A stretch of 64,000 nt of DNA from Streptomyces sp. P9-A2 (GCF_036634175.1 NZ_JAZIFX010000001.1:124001-188000), one strand, 5' to 3'; counted from the stretch's first letter, positions 54,142 to 62,891 are shown. Made by a program: numbers and translations. Notes: generated by a model not told the origin, from the letters alone.

Positions 54142-55794
54142 ATGGGGGTGTGTCGGGTGGGCGGTCTGCGGAAGGTCGCGGCGCCGTTCGTCGCGCCCGG
54201 CCCGTCGGGGGTGGCCATCCGCACCCGGCTCAAGCAGCTCACCGCCGCCGATGAGGAGGTACTGCGGCGAGTGGGCGCACATCTGGGCACCCTCGCCTCC
54301 CGTGACCTGAAGACGCGCTGCCACGACGGCCTCGAGCACGATGCCGGGGCGTGGGCGGTGCGCAAGCGGGAGCTGACCCCGCTCTCGTCGGCCCGCTGGG
54401 CAGGGGCGGTCACCAAGGCCACACATGATCAGTGGGCCCTGGCCCGCCGCTGCGCCCTCGCCCACCTCCAGAACCTTCAGGCGGGGGTGCGGATGCTGCG
54501 GCACCGGCTGTCGCTGCCGCTCGGCGCACAGGGCAGCAAGCGGGCGCCAGGCGGTTACCGCAGCAGGCGGGAATGGCACGCCAAGGCCCGCCGCCTGCAC
54601 ATGCTGGAGGACCGGCTGGCGCGGGAACACGCCGACTGGGAAGCCGGGCGGGTGCATATCGTGCGGGGCGGCAAGCGCCTGGCCCGCATGCGGCACCAGC
54701 TGCCCGCCGCACGGCTCACCGAGGACCAGTGGCGCGAACGCTGGGAAGCAGGGCGGTGGTTTCTGCAGGCGGACGGGGAGAGCGGGAAACGGTACGGCAA
54801 CGAGACGATCCGTATCGGCCCGGATGGCGAGGTCAGTATCAGGCTCCCCGCCCCGCTCAAGCAGTGGGCGAACGCTCCGCACGGCCGGTACGTTCTCACC
54901 GGCCGGGTGACGTTTGCGTACCGAGGGCCGGAGTGGGCCGACCGGGTGGAAGCGAACCGGGCCATCGCCTACCGCATCCGTTACGACATGGTCCGTGGGC
55001 GCTGGTATGTGACCGCCTCCTGGCAGATCCCCGCCTCTCCGGTAGTGCCGATGGCGGCGGCGCTCGCGCACGGAGTGATCGGGGTGGACATGAACGCCGA
55101 CCACCTGGCCGCCTGGCGCCTCGATGTCCACGGCAACCCCATCGGCACCCCGCGCCGCTTCTCCTACGACCTGACCGGCACCGCCGACCACCGGGACGCC
55201 CAGGTCCGCCACGCCCTGACACGACTGCTCAACTGGGCTAGGGCCTGTGGGGTGAAGGCGATCGCGGTGGAGGACCTGGACTTCACAGCCGAGAAGACCC
55301 GCGAGAAACACGGCCGCAAAAGGCGCTTCCGGCAGCTGATCTCCGGCCTGCCCACCGGCCGACTCCGCGCCCGGCTGACCTCCATGGCCGACGCCACCGG
55401 CATCACCGTCATCGCTGTCGACCCCGCCTACACCTCCCGGTGGGGCGCCCAGCACTGGCAGAAACCCCTGACCAGCACCACACGTAAAACCACCCGGCAC
55501 GATGCCGCCAGCATCGCGATCGGGCGACGCGCCCAGGGCTATCCCCTCCGGCGTCGGACGGCACCGCCCCGCACCCACCAGAGCGATGGATGCGGGCATC
55601 GGACCGTCCAGGCCGGCCCGGAGTCCCCTGGGCGTGAGGGAGCCCGCCCCCGCCTTCCCGGACCACGGACACGATCCGTGCCGCCGGACGCGGAGCGAAC
55701 GCGGGCGACCAGGACACCCAAAACCGTTCGGGATGTCCGCAGTGAGCGGGATTGGACCCAGGACTCACTCCTGCTCACTGACCAGGAACGGTAG
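54142..55794 (+). CDS. TnpB-like RuvC nuclease without the usual zinc ribbon
   Basis: A 550-residue protein. The RuvC triad is Asp316 (GVDMNADH), Glu377 (VEDLDF) and Asp454 (HDAASIAI). Between the second and third motifs, where TnpB has a CxxC...CxxC zinc finger after VDP.YTS, the protein reads [20 protein letters not shown] and TTRKTTRHD with no cysteine. The N-terminal 200 residues are basic and helical with W..R......RR. The last 80 residues are Arg/Pro-rich and run to the end of the element; the DNA there may also be guide RNA. No cognate TnpA. ATG 54142 is a reasonable start but uncertain. Catalytically intact by motif. Confidence 0.85.
   Translation: MGVCRVGGLRKVAAPFVAPGPSGVAIRTRLKQLTAADEEVLRRVGAHLGTLASRDLKTRCHDGLEHDAGAWAVRKRELTPLSSARWAGAVTKATHDQWALARRCALAHLQNLQAGVRMLRHRLSLPLGAQGSKRAPGGYRSRREWHAKARRLHMLEDRLAREHADWEAGRVHIVRGGKRLARMRHQLPAARLTEDQWRERWEAGRWFLQADGESGKRYGNETIRIGPDGEVSIRLPAPLKQWANAPHGRYVLTGRVTFAYRGPEWADRVEANRAIAYRIRYDMVRGRWYVTASWQIPASPVVPMAAALAHGVIGVDMNADHLAAWRLDVHGNPIGTPRRFSYDLTGTADHRDAQVRHALTRLLNWARACGVKAIAVEDLDFTAEKTREKHGRKRRFRQLISGLPTGRLRARLTSMADATGITVIAVDPAYTSRWGAQHWQKPLTSTTRKTTRHDAASIAIGRRAQGYPLRRRTAPPRTHQSDGCGHRTVQAGPESPGREGARPRLPGPRTRSVPPDAERTRATRTPKTVRDVRSERDWTQDSLLLTDQER
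55741..55779 (+). repeat. Right-end hairpin of the intact TnpB element
   Basis: AGTGAGCGGGATTG (55741-55754) can pair with CACTCCTGCTCACT (55766-55779) at 12 of 14 positions. It is the counterpart of the stem at 2408-2440. Confidence 0.45.
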
Positions 55795-55841
55795 TACTCC
55801 CACTTCAGCCAGCCCATCCGGTCCATGCGGCCGTTGTCCTT

Positions 55842-55979
55842 CATCCGCATGGTGGTGGACTTCCCGGCCCCGTTCGGCCCGAAGAAGCCCGTCATCTCTC
55901 CGGGGCGCACGGTGAAGCTCAGGTCGTCGACGGCCAGGACTTCTCCGTAGCGTTTGGTGAGACCACACACCTCAATCAC
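55842..55979 (-). pseudogene. N-terminal fragment of an ABC transporter ATPase
   Basis: ATG 55979 starts [20 protein letters not shown], then [20 protein letters not shown] and STTMRM, the beginning of a drug-export type ABC ATPase through Walker A. After codon 46 homology ends abruptly and the frame continues into DNA of unknown origin and the TnpB element. The rest of the ATPase is missing. Confidence 0.75.
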
Positions 55980-56018
55980 CGAATCTTCAGAGGACGTCCT
56001 GATCGAAGAAGCGATAGT

Positions 56019-56160
56019 TCATGGATTGTGCCAGGTTATGACTGTTTCACCCGTAGCTCGTTTCGCGAGGTTGGAGATCATCGCGAGGCGGATCATGCTC
56101 TCGGAGTGTGCGGGTTTGGCCTCGTAGTCGCGGGCGAGGCGGCGGTGCATCATGATCCAT
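56019..56160 (-). pseudogene. C-terminal tail of an IS5-type transposase (left of a head-to-head pair)
   Basis: Reads GWIMMHRRLARDYEAKPAHS, ESMIRLAMISNLAKRATGET and VITWHNP with a stop at 56019-56021. This is the HRRL.RDYE..P..SE.MI end of IS5-type transposases. It meets the plus-strand tail at about 56161. Confidence 0.7.
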
Positions 56161-56162
56161 CC

Positions 56163-56291
56163 GGTTGGGTCGGCCGCGACTACGAGACCCTCCCCGTCAG
56201 CTCCGAAGCCATGATCCACGCCGCATCGATCGACAACCTCGCCAAGCGCATAACGGACGAGACCACACCAACCTGGCGAGGAACTTACTAG
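56163..56291 (+). pseudogene. C-terminal tail of a related IS5-type transposase (right of the pair)
   Basis: Reads GWVGRDYETLPVSSEAMIHA, ASIDNLAKRITDETTPTWRG and a TAG at 56289-56291. It is similar to, but not identical with, the minus-strand tail, and the two face outward from a common point. Confidence 0.65.
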
Positions 56292-56711
56292 AACTTAAAG
56301 GGCAATTCGGCTACATCAAACGCCCTCTCAGAAGTAGGCCGTTGTAACACGCGCACCGTCCGGTGCGTCGGGGCCAAGGCTGGCCGGGGCGCCTGGGAGC
56401 CGGATGGGCGATTCTGTGAGCTGCATGGGAACGAGTACCGGGGCGAGGGCGAACGGCCTGATCAGGGTGTGTGGTTCCGCGTATCCCCGGCCTCCGGCAG
56501 GCGGAGTCCCGCCGGACTCCCACAGAACTCGCAGGAACGGGGAGGCTGCTCCCCCACGCACGGCCCCGGACTTTGAACTCTCTGATGACAAAGTATGGAC
56601 ATGTCAAGCAGAAGTCCTCTAGCTTGACGGCTCAAGTACAGCGCCACCGCAGCAGACCGGAACGAAATCCGGCACGGTCCGGTCCCCTACTCGTGTACTC
56701 GTGGAGGACCA
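56292..56711. other. Stretch without a recognisable gene
   Basis: No supported frame. It has a GGAGTCC-CGCC-GGACTCC hairpin at 56503-56520 and a GTCAAGC...GCTTGAC dyad (56603-56609 and 56622-56628) about 85 bases before the next start, possibly an operator. AT-rich CAAAGTATGGACATG nearby may be promoter. Confidence 0.4.
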
Positions 56712-59700
56712 ATGCGCCACCGTCTGTTTCCACGCGCCCGAAGACACCTCACCCCCCTGTTGTTCGCGGGAGCCCTGACCGTGGGGCTGTGCTCCGCGCC
56801 GCCGGCCGCCGCCGCTCCCTCGGACATTCCTCCCCAGGAACCCGGCGTCACACTGCGCGTGTTCGACGTGCAGACGCCGCTGAGCAAGCTGTGCACCCTG
56901 AAACCGGGTCAGACCCCCAACCACGACAAGCTGATGCCGACGGTCGACTGGTCCACGGAGGCCGACTTCGGCGGACTGGCGGACCGCTTCGTCACCGAGG
57001 CGTCGGGCTACCTGAACGTGCCGAGCGACGGCTCGTACGTGTTCCGCCTGACCAGTGACGACGGCTCACGGCTGGCGATCGACGGCGACACGGTGATCGA
57101 CCACGACGGGTTGCACGGTGCCGAGCCGAAGGACGGCACGGTCCATCTCACCGCCGGGGCGCACCCGTTGCGCATCGACCACTTCGAGCGCGACGGCGGG
57201 CAGCAGCTCCAGCTGGCCTGGAAGCCGCCGGGCGCGAGCGACTTCGCGATCGTGCCCCGGGAAGTGCTGAGCACCGACGCCGGGGTCGTCCGGGTCACGG
57301 CGCCGGGCCGCAAGGAGTGCGAGGCGAGCGGCGACTCCCCCGGCGACGGCCTCCCGCTCACCGACGTACGCCCCGACCTGACCCTCACCGATCTGCGCCC
57401 GGACGGATTCGAGCCGCAGGTCAGCGGCATGGACTGGCTGCCCGACGGGCGTCTGGCGATCAGCACGTGGGGCGGCACCGACAACGTTGCCGGAGAGGTG
57501 TACCTGCTCGACGACGTCACCGGTGCCACGGGCCGCGACAAGGTCACCGTCACGAAGGTGGCGAGCGGGCTGCGCGAGCCCATGGGGATCAAGTACGTCG
57601 ACGGATCCCTGTACGTCTCGCAGAAGCACGAGCTGACACGGCTCGTCGACCGCGACGGCGACGAGGTGACCGACGAGTACCGGACGGTCGCGACCTGGCC
57701 CTACGGAGGCAACTTCCACGAGTTCGCCTTCGGCCTGCTCTACCGGGACGGCCACTTCTACGTGAACCTCTCCGTCGCCATCGACCTCGGCGGCGCGACC
57801 ACCGTGCCGCAGCCGGCCCCGGGCCGCGGAGCCACGTACAAGGTCAGCAAGAAGACGGGGAAGATCAGCCCGGTGGCGGGAGGGCTGCGGACGCCCAACG
57901 GCATCGGCTGGGGACCCGACGGCAGCATCTTCGCCACCGACAACCAGGGCGGATGGCTTCCCTCGTCGAAGCTCGTACAGATCAAGCAGGACCGCTTCTT
58001 CAACCACTACACCGAGCCCGCCGGTCCCTTCGACGGCTCCCCCGTCACCGAGCCGGTGCTGTGGCTGCCGCAGAACGAGATCGCCAACTCGCCCTCCACT
58101 CCGCTGTATCTGAAGAAGGGCGCGTTCGCCGGCCAGATGCTGCTGGGCGACGTCACCTACGGCGGACTGCAGCGCGCCTACTTGGAAAAGGTGAAGGGCC
58201 AGTACCAGGGGGCCGTGTTCCGCTACACCCAGGGCCTGGAGGCCGGCGTCAACCGGGTCACCCAGGGGCCCGACGGCGCGATCTACGTCGGCGGGCTGGG
58301 GGCCGACGGCAACTGGGGCCAGGAGGGCAAGCTCAAGTTCGGTCTGCAGAAGCTGGCGCCGAACGGCAAGAACACGTTCGACGTCCGCACCATGCGTGCC
58401 GTGCCCGGTGGCTTCGACCTGACGTACACCCAGCCGGTGTCCGAGGCCACCGCCGAGCAGTTGGCCGGCCACTACCGCGCGGAGCAGTGGCGCTACACAC
58501 CGACCGCGGATTACGGAGGCCCGAAGATCGCCGAGGAGCAGCTGGCGGTGCGCTCGGCGACGCTCTCGAAGGACCGGCGTACCGTCAAACTCCGGCTGGA
58601 CGAACTCAAGCCGGGCCGTGTCGTCCACATCCGCTCCCCGCGTCCCTTCACGTCGGACTCCGGTGAGCAGTTGTGGAGCACCGAGGCCTGGTACACCCTC
58701 AACCGGATTCCCGGCAAGCAGCCGCCCCCCGCGACCCGGTACGAGGCCGAGGAGGCGCGCCTGACGGGCACGGCCGGTGTGAACACCGACCACGCGGGCC
58801 ATTCCGGCAGCGGCTTCGTGGACCGTTACGCCACCGAGGGCAAGGCCGGTACGACATTCGACGTGACGGTCCCGAAGCCGGGCACCTACGACGTGGGGCT
58901 GCGCTACTCCAACGGGCCGAACCCGTTCCGGGGCACCAAGTCCCTGTCCTTGTACGTCAACGGGAAGAAGCTGCGGCAGACGCAGCTTCCGCCCACCGAC
59001 GACTGGGACTCGTGGTCGACGCGGACCGAGCGGCTGGCGCTGCGCGCCGGGAGCAATACGGTCTCCTACCGGTTCGACGCCGGCGACACCGGTCATGTCA
59101 ATCTCGACATGCTCAGCGTCCACCCGCGCGGAGCCCCGGTCCCGCTCTTCGACGGCACGGCCGCCTCCCAGGCGCAGTGGCAGCACACGGACGGCCGGAA
59201 TCTGCGATGGCCGCTCGGTGACGAGAAGTCGATGGAGGTGTGCTGCGGCGACATCCGCACCAAGGACGCGTACCAGGACTTCAGGCTGCACGTGGAGTTC
59301 CGGGTGCCGCTGCTTCCGCCCGACGTCACCGGACAGGACCGCGGGAACAGCGGCATCTTCCTCCAGGACCGCTACGAGCTCCAGATCCTCGACTCCTACG
59401 GTGACACCACGCTCGACACCAACGAGGCGGGAGCGTTCTACCTGAAGCGGGCACCGGACGTCAACGCGGCGACGGCGCCCGAGACCTGGCAGAGCTACGA
59501 CATCGACTTCCGCGCGGCGCGTTTCGACGACAGCGGCCGCAAGACCGCCGACGCCCGGGTCACGGTGGTGTGGAACGGGAAGAAGGTCCACGACGACATC
59601 GTCCTCGACGGACCGACCGCGTCGGGCCGGTCCGAGACTCCTGCCGCGGGAGCGATCCGGCTGCAGGACCACGGGAACAAGGTGAGGTTCCGCAACATCC

Positions 59701-59720
59701 GGATCACTCCACTGGCGTGA
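56712..59720 (+). CDS. Secreted PA14-propeller-CBM-DUF1080 multidomain protein
   Basis: A 1002-residue exported protein. Signal peptide 1-36 (LLFAGALTVGLCSAPPAAAA). PA14-like domain ~45-190 (YLNVPSDGSYVFRLTSDDGS, HPLRIDHFERDGGQQLQLAW). Beta-propeller of the sorbosone dehydrogenase type ~225-560 (PQVSGMDWLPDGRLAISTWG, GLRTPNGIGWGPDGSIFATD). A small strand-rich linker, then a CBM35/CBM6-like module ~675-805 (TRYEAEEARLTGTAGV, GTYDVGLRYSNG). C-terminal DUF1080 (3-keto-disaccharide hydrolase-type) domain ~810-1002 (DFRLHVEFRVPLLPP, GNSGIFLQDRYELQILDSYG). All parts act on extracellular sugar. Clear GGAGG before ATG 56712. It precedes a LacI-ABC sugar import set. Confidence 0.88.
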   Translation: MRHRLFPRARRHLTPLLFAGALTVGLCSAPPAAAAPSDIPPQEPGVTLRVFDVQTPLSKLCTLKPGQTPNHDKLMPTVDWSTEADFGGLADRFVTEASGYLNVPSDGSYVFRLTSDDGSRLAIDGDTVIDHDGLHGAEPKDGTVHLTAGAHPLRIDHFERDGGQQLQLAWKPPGASDFAIVPREVLSTDAGVVRVTAPGRKECEASGDSPGDGLPLTDVRPDLTLTDLRPDGFEPQVSGMDWLPDGRLAISTWGGTDNVAGEVYLLDDVTGATGRDKVTVTKVASGLREPMGIKYVDGSLYVSQKHELTRLVDRDGDEVTDEYRTVATWPYGGNFHEFAFGLLYRDGHFYVNLSVAIDLGGATTVPQPAPGRGATYKVSKKTGKISPVAGGLRTPNGIGWGPDGSIFATDNQGGWLPSSKLVQIKQDRFFNHYTEPAGPFDGSPVTEPVLWLPQNEIANSPSTPLYLKKGAFAGQMLLGDVTYGGLQRAYLEKVKGQYQGAVFRYTQGLEAGVNRVTQGPDGAIYVGGLGADGNWGQEGKLKFGLQKLAPNGKNTFDVRTMRAVPGGFDLTYTQPVSEATAEQLAGHYRAEQWRYTPTADYGGPKIAEEQLAVRSATLSKDRRTVKLRLDELKPGRVVHIRSPRPFTSDSGEQLWSTEAWYTLNRIPGKQPPPATRYEAEEARLTGTAGVNTDHAGHSGSGFVDRYATEGKAGTTFDVTVPKPGTYDVGLRYSNGPNPFRGTKSLSLYVNGKKLRQTQLPPTDDWDSWSTRTERLALRAGSNTVSYRFDAGDTGHVNLDMLSVHPRGAPVPLFDGTAASQAQWQHTDGRNLRWPLGDEKSMEVCCGDIRTKDAYQDFRLHVEFRVPLLPPDVTGQDRGNSGIFLQDRYELQILDSYGDTTLDTNEAGAFYLKRAPDVNAATAPETWQSYDIDFRAARFDDSGRKTADARVTVVWNGKKVHDDIVLDGPTASGRSETPAAGAIRLQDHGNKVRFRNIRITPLA

Positions 59721-59730
59721 TCCTTCCGTC

Positions 59731-59767
59731 GTGCCGGGCGGTCCTCGCGGCCGCCCGGCACATTTTT
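59731..59767 (+). terminator. Rho-independent terminator after the multidomain gene
   Basis: Arms GTGCCGGGCGG (59731-59741) and CCGCCCGGCAC (59751-59761), loop TCCTCGCGG, followed by ATTTTT. It starts ten bases after the stop. Confidence 0.9.
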
Positions 59768-59808
59768 ACGTGGCCGCGAAGGACCCGAAGGGACGCCTCA
59801 CCGATGGT

Positions 59809-60000
59809 TCAGACCCGCGCGTCGGACGCCAACGCCGTGAACGCCGACCATGCGCGGCGGGACACGGCCAGTGCCTGCCGCTGGATATCCTTCGAGTCCC
59901 GGACGTGAACGGCTTCGGGGCGCATGGCGACCTCGACGCAGTTGTCGCCGCCGCCACCGCTGTAGCTGCTCTTGAACCAGGCCGTTTCAGCGGTGTTCAT
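59809..60000 (-). CDS. DUF397 domain protein
   Basis: A 63-residue protein, AETAWFKSSYSGGGGDNCVE and VAMRPEAVHVRDSKDIQRQA, the WFKSSYSG..GNCVEVA signature of DUF397. In Streptomyces these small proteins pair with XRE/DUF5753 regulators (as in the WhiJ-type loci) and affect development. ATG 60000 overlaps the stop of the upstream regulator as ATGA, with GAGGAG six bases before. The partner regulator here is truncated, so the pair is probably inactive. Confidence 0.88.
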   Translation of the reverse strand: MNTAETAWFKSSYSGGGGDNCVEVAMRPEAVHVRDSKDIQRQALAVSRRAWSAFTALASDARV

Positions 60001-60290
60001 AGCGCTCCTCGCATCTGTTCCAGCAGGCATGCCGTGGCCTGATGGCTCAGGGCCTGCGAGCGCAGCTTGCCATAGCGCTGGAGCATGCTGCTTGCGGCTT
60101 TCGGGTCGTTGACAAGCATGCTACTGCCGTGCCCCTCGATGTAACCCGCCCACCGATGATCGGTGGTCTCGGCGAGGTACATCTCACCCTCGAAGCCGGC
60201 GTGCTCCTCCTGGACCAGTGGCATCACCTGAAGCTCCACATTGCGGTGGCGGCCCACTACGAGGAGGTGCGTCAGCACGAGGGTGCCGCC
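59997..60290 (-). pseudogene. 5'-truncated XRE/DUF5753 regulator
   Basis: The frame ends with HLLVVGRHRNVELQVMPLVQ, EEHAGFEGEMYLAETTDHRW and MLQRYGKLRSQALSHQATAC, the C-terminal half of DUF5753. Upstream, from about 60290, the sequence loses resemblance, and the helix-turn-helix and first DUF5753 half (~170 residues) are absent. No start with a ribosome site is visible. Confidence 0.78.
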
Positions 60291-60376
60291 GGGGAGGGGC
60301 GCCGCCTCGGCGCCACCGCGAGGGTGCTCGTGACACGTCCCCGCCCATAGCCTTGTCAGTGTCCCGGATACGGATG

Positions 60377-60391
60377 TATAACGTTGTAAAA
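60377..60391. promoter_or_regulatory. LacI-type operator candidate upstream of the second LacI gene
   Basis: TATAACGTTGTAAAA with ACGT at the centre and near-symmetric flanks, AT-rich in a GC-rich setting, about 90 bases before the GTG at 60482. A similar AACGATGTAAAA occurs upstream of the binding protein gene. Confidence 0.5.
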
Positions 60392-60481
60392 CTCGAGCCC
60401 GGCGGCTCGGCGCCCGGCTCACGGTGACGGCACCCGCATCTGCACCGGTCCCCGGTTCGGGCCGCTCACGAAGGGATTGTC

Positions 60482-61513
60482 GTGCGGGTCAGCCTCAAGG
60501 ACGTCGCCGCGCACGCGGGGGTCTCCATCAAGACCGTCTCCAATGTGGTGAACAACTACCAGCACGTCACCCCCGCCATGCGCGAGCGCGTCCAGCGATC
60601 CATCGACGCCTTGGGCTACCGGCCCAACCTGGCCGCCCGCCACCTGCGCAAGGGGCGTACGGGCATCATCGCGCTCGCCCTGCCCGAACTGGGCAACCCC
60701 TACTTCGCCGAACTCGCCGCCGCCGTCATCGACGCCGCGGCCGAGCACGACTACATCGTGCTGCTCGACCACACCGGGGGCCGGCGCGAGCAGGAGATGC
60801 TCGTCAGCCAGGGCTTCCGGGCCAGGGTCATCGACGGACTCGTCCTCAGCCCGATCGAGATGGAGGCCAAGGACTTCCAGGACCGCGCCGAGCACGTGCC
60901 GCTGGTCCTGCTGGGCGAACGGGACTACGACCTGCCGTACGACCACATCGCCATCGACAACGTCGCCGCCGCGCGCGCCGCCGTCCGGCACCTGGTCTCG
61001 CTGGGTCGCCGGAAGGTGGCGTTCATCGGAGCGCGTCGGGGGCGCAGTCAGCCCGCCCAACTGCGCGTGCAGGGCTGGCGGGAGGAGCTCACCGCCGCCG
61101 GGCTCCCGGCCGACGAGAGCCTGGTCGCCGCCACCGACGGCTGGGGGCACGCGGACGGAGCCGCGGCGATGGCCCACATCCTGGACGGCGGGGTGCGCCC
61201 CGACGCGGTGTTCGCCTACAACGACCCGATGGCCATCGGGGCGATGCGGGTGCTCCACGAGCGCGGCCTGCGGGTCCCCGAGGACATCGCGGTCGTCGGA
61301 TTCGACGACGTGCTCGAAGGGCGTTTCAGCGCGGTGACGCTCACCTCCGTGTCACCGGACAAGGCCGCCATCGGCCGTCTCGCCGTCGAGTCGGTGCTCG
61401 CCCGGCTCCACGACGCGGATCCGGAGCCGCGCCGCATCTGGGCGGACTACCGGCTGGTCGAACGGGAGAGCACACTGGGCCGGCCCGCGGGCGTCCACGG
61501 CTCGGGCACCTGA
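60482..61513 (+). CDS. LacI-family regulator of a sugar ABC importer
   Basis: A 343-residue repressor: SLKDVAAHAGVSIKTVSNVV helix-turn-helix, YRPNLAARHLRKGRTGIIAL hinge, then the ligand domain (LALPELGNPYFAELAAAVID, FAYNDPMAIGAMRVLHERGL, VAVVGFDDVLEGRFSAVTLT). GTG 60482 follows AAGGGAT. It lies upstream of and in the same direction as the binding protein-ATPase genes, and related AT-rich motifs precede both, so it probably represses itself and the importer. Confidence 0.92.
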   Translation: MRVSLKDVAAHAGVSIKTVSNVVNNYQHVTPAMRERVQRSIDALGYRPNLAARHLRKGRTGIIALALPELGNPYFAELAAAVIDAAAEHDYIVLLDHTGGRREQEMLVSQGFRARVIDGLVLSPIEMEAKDFQDRAEHVPLVLLGERDYDLPYDHIAIDNVAAARAAVRHLVSLGRRKVAFIGARRGRSQPAQLRVQGWREELTAAGLPADESLVAATDGWGHADGAAAMAHILDGGVRPDAVFAYNDPMAIGAMRVLHERGLRVPEDIAVVGFDDVLEGRFSAVTLTSVSPDKAAIGRLAVESVLARLHDADPEPRRIWADYRLVERESTLGRPAGVHGSGT

Positions 61514-61575
61514 TTCCCGCTCACTCACCCCCTCCCTCCCCCGCGTTGCTTCCATCCCGCCTTGTGCGCAAGGGG

Positions 61576-61602
61576 TTTACAGCATCCTTCCAACGATGTA
61601 AA
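61576..61602. promoter_or_regulatory. Operator candidate upstream of the binding protein gene
   Basis: TTTACA (61576-61581), 15 bases, TGTAAA (61597-61602), a perfect six-base dyad whose right half continues the AACGATGTAAAA motif shared with 60377-60391. Confidence 0.5.
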
Positions 61603-61712
61603 AACCTGATTGCGGCGAACCGGACGCCGCTTCGCACACAGGGAGCACCATCAGTTCCGCGCGCCCTACAGCTCCCCAGTTCCCTTTCAGCGTCACCCGG
61701 ATCGGGGTCACC

Positions 61713-62810
61713 ATGCAGCGCACCACCCACCGCTCTCCTCTCCTCGCCCGTCCCGTGATCGTGGCCATGGCCGCCGCGGTGGCTCTCACCGCCACCTCCT
61801 GCGCGAAGTCGGAGGACGACGCCTCGACCGGCAAGAAGTCCCCGACCGCCGCGGCCGACGCCGGTCAGAAGGTCGCCTCGCCGAAGCCGGGCGGCAAGAC
61901 CTGCACCATCGACGCGTACGGCGGCGAGAAGCTCGACCTCAAGGGCGCGACCGTCGGCTTCTCCCAGTCGGAGAAGGAGGCCAACCCCTTCCGCATCGCC
62001 GAGACGCAGTCCATCAAGGACGAGGCGGCGAAGCGGGGCGTCAAGCTGCTGACGGCCAACGCCCAGTCGCAGTTCTCCAAGCAGATCAGCGACGTCCAGG
62101 ACCTGCTCGCCAAGGGCGTCGACCTGCTGGTCGTCGCGCCGCTCAACTCCGACGGCTGGGACCCGGTGCTGCAGGCCGCCGCCGCCAAGAAGGTCCCGAT
62201 CGTCACGATCGACCGCAAGATCAACGCCACGGCCTGCGAGGACTACGTCTCCTTCATCGCCTCGGACTTCGTCGAGCAGGGCCGGCGCGCCGCCGACCTG
62301 ATGATCGAGGCCACGGGCGGCAAGGGCGAGATCGCGATCCTGCTGGGCGCGGCCGGCAACAACGTCACCACCGAACGCACCAAGGGCTTCAAGGACCGCG
62401 TGGCCGAGAAGGCTCCCGGCCTGAAGGTCGTCTCCGAGCAGACCGGTGACTTCGCCCGGGAGAAGGGCCAGCAGGTCACCGAGCAGCTCATCCAGTCCAA
62501 GCCCGGTATCAAGGGCATCTACGCGGAGAACGACGAGATGGGCCTGGGCGCGGTGGCCGCGCTCAAGGGCGCGGGCAAGAAGGCCGGCGACGTCGAGATC
62601 GTCACGGTCGACGGCACGCGCAACGCCGTGCAGGGCATCGTGGACGGCTGGATCACCGGCGTGGTCGAGTCCAACCCGCGGTTCGGCCCGCTGGCGTTCG
62701 AGACGCTGGACACCTTCACCCAGGGCAAGGAAGTGGCCCAGGACATCATCATCGAGGACGGCGCCTACGACACCGGCAACGCCGAGCGGGACCTCGGCAG
62801 GGCCTACTGA
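61713..62810 (+). CDS. Sugar-binding lipoprotein (periplasmic-binding protein family 4)
   Basis: A 365-residue ribose/galactofuranose-type binding protein. Lipobox TATSC with Cys30, then the two-domain fold: GATVGFSQSEKEANPFRIAE, ISDVQDLLAKGVDLLVVAPL, KKVPIVTIDRKINATACEDY and GIYAENDEMGLGAVAALKGA. It most resembles YtfQ-like proteins, which bind galactofuranose, but the sugar cannot be fixed from sequence. It follows the LacI gene by 200 bases and precedes the ATPase gene after a hairpin. Confidence 0.92.
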   Translation: MQRTTHRSPLLARPVIVAMAAAVALTATSCAKSEDDASTGKKSPTAAADAGQKVASPKPGGKTCTIDAYGGEKLDLKGATVGFSQSEKEANPFRIAETQSIKDEAAKRGVKLLTANAQSQFSKQISDVQDLLAKGVDLLVVAPLNSDGWDPVLQAAAAKKVPIVTIDRKINATACEDYVSFIASDFVEQGRRAADLMIEATGGKGEIAILLGAAGNNVTTERTKGFKDRVAEKAPGLKVVSEQTGDFAREKGQQVTEQLIQSKPGIKGIYAENDEMGLGAVAALKGAGKKAGDVEIVTVDGTRNAVQGIVDGWITGVVESNPRFGPLAFETLDTFTQGKEVAQDIIIEDGAYDTGNAERDLGRAY

Positions 62811-62816
62811 TCCCCC

Positions 62817-62846
62817 GCGGGGCCCGGCCTTCCCGGCGGGCCCCGC
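62817..62846 (+). terminator. Intergenic hairpin between binding protein and ATPase genes
   Basis: Arms GCGGGGCCCG (62817-62826) and CGGGCCCCGC (62837-62846), ten-base loop, six bases after the stop. Likely an attenuator or mRNA-protecting structure, as at 50532. Confidence 0.55.
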
Positions 62847-62891
62847 CACCACGTCACCCCTCACTTCCTGACCCACTTCCTGGAGGCACAG

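Larger units (their letters stand above)
53946..55794 (+). mobile_element. TnpB-type IS200/IS605-like element, intact copy
   Basis: The segment between two truncated host genes: lectin fragment on the left, ABC ATPase fragment on the right. It carries one gene (54142-55794). The right boundary AGGAACGGT is shared with the decayed copy near 2457. No TnpA (Y1 transposase) is present. The left boundary is approximate, as the decayed copy lacks that end. The two flanks belong to different genes, so a simple insertion does not explain it. Confidence 0.6.

Noticed and set aside
53896..55599. 567-codon minus-strand frame over the TnpB gene
   Set aside because: It is the shadow of the plus-strand gene; a similar shadow occurs in the decayed copy.
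56292..56560. Possible group II intron or structured RNA
   Set aside because: Some hairpins exist but I could not recognise domain V or intron boundary sequences, and no reverse transcriptase is nearby.
57066..59672. 868-codon minus-strand open frame
   Set aside because: Antisense to the multidomain secreted protein; no motif or start support.
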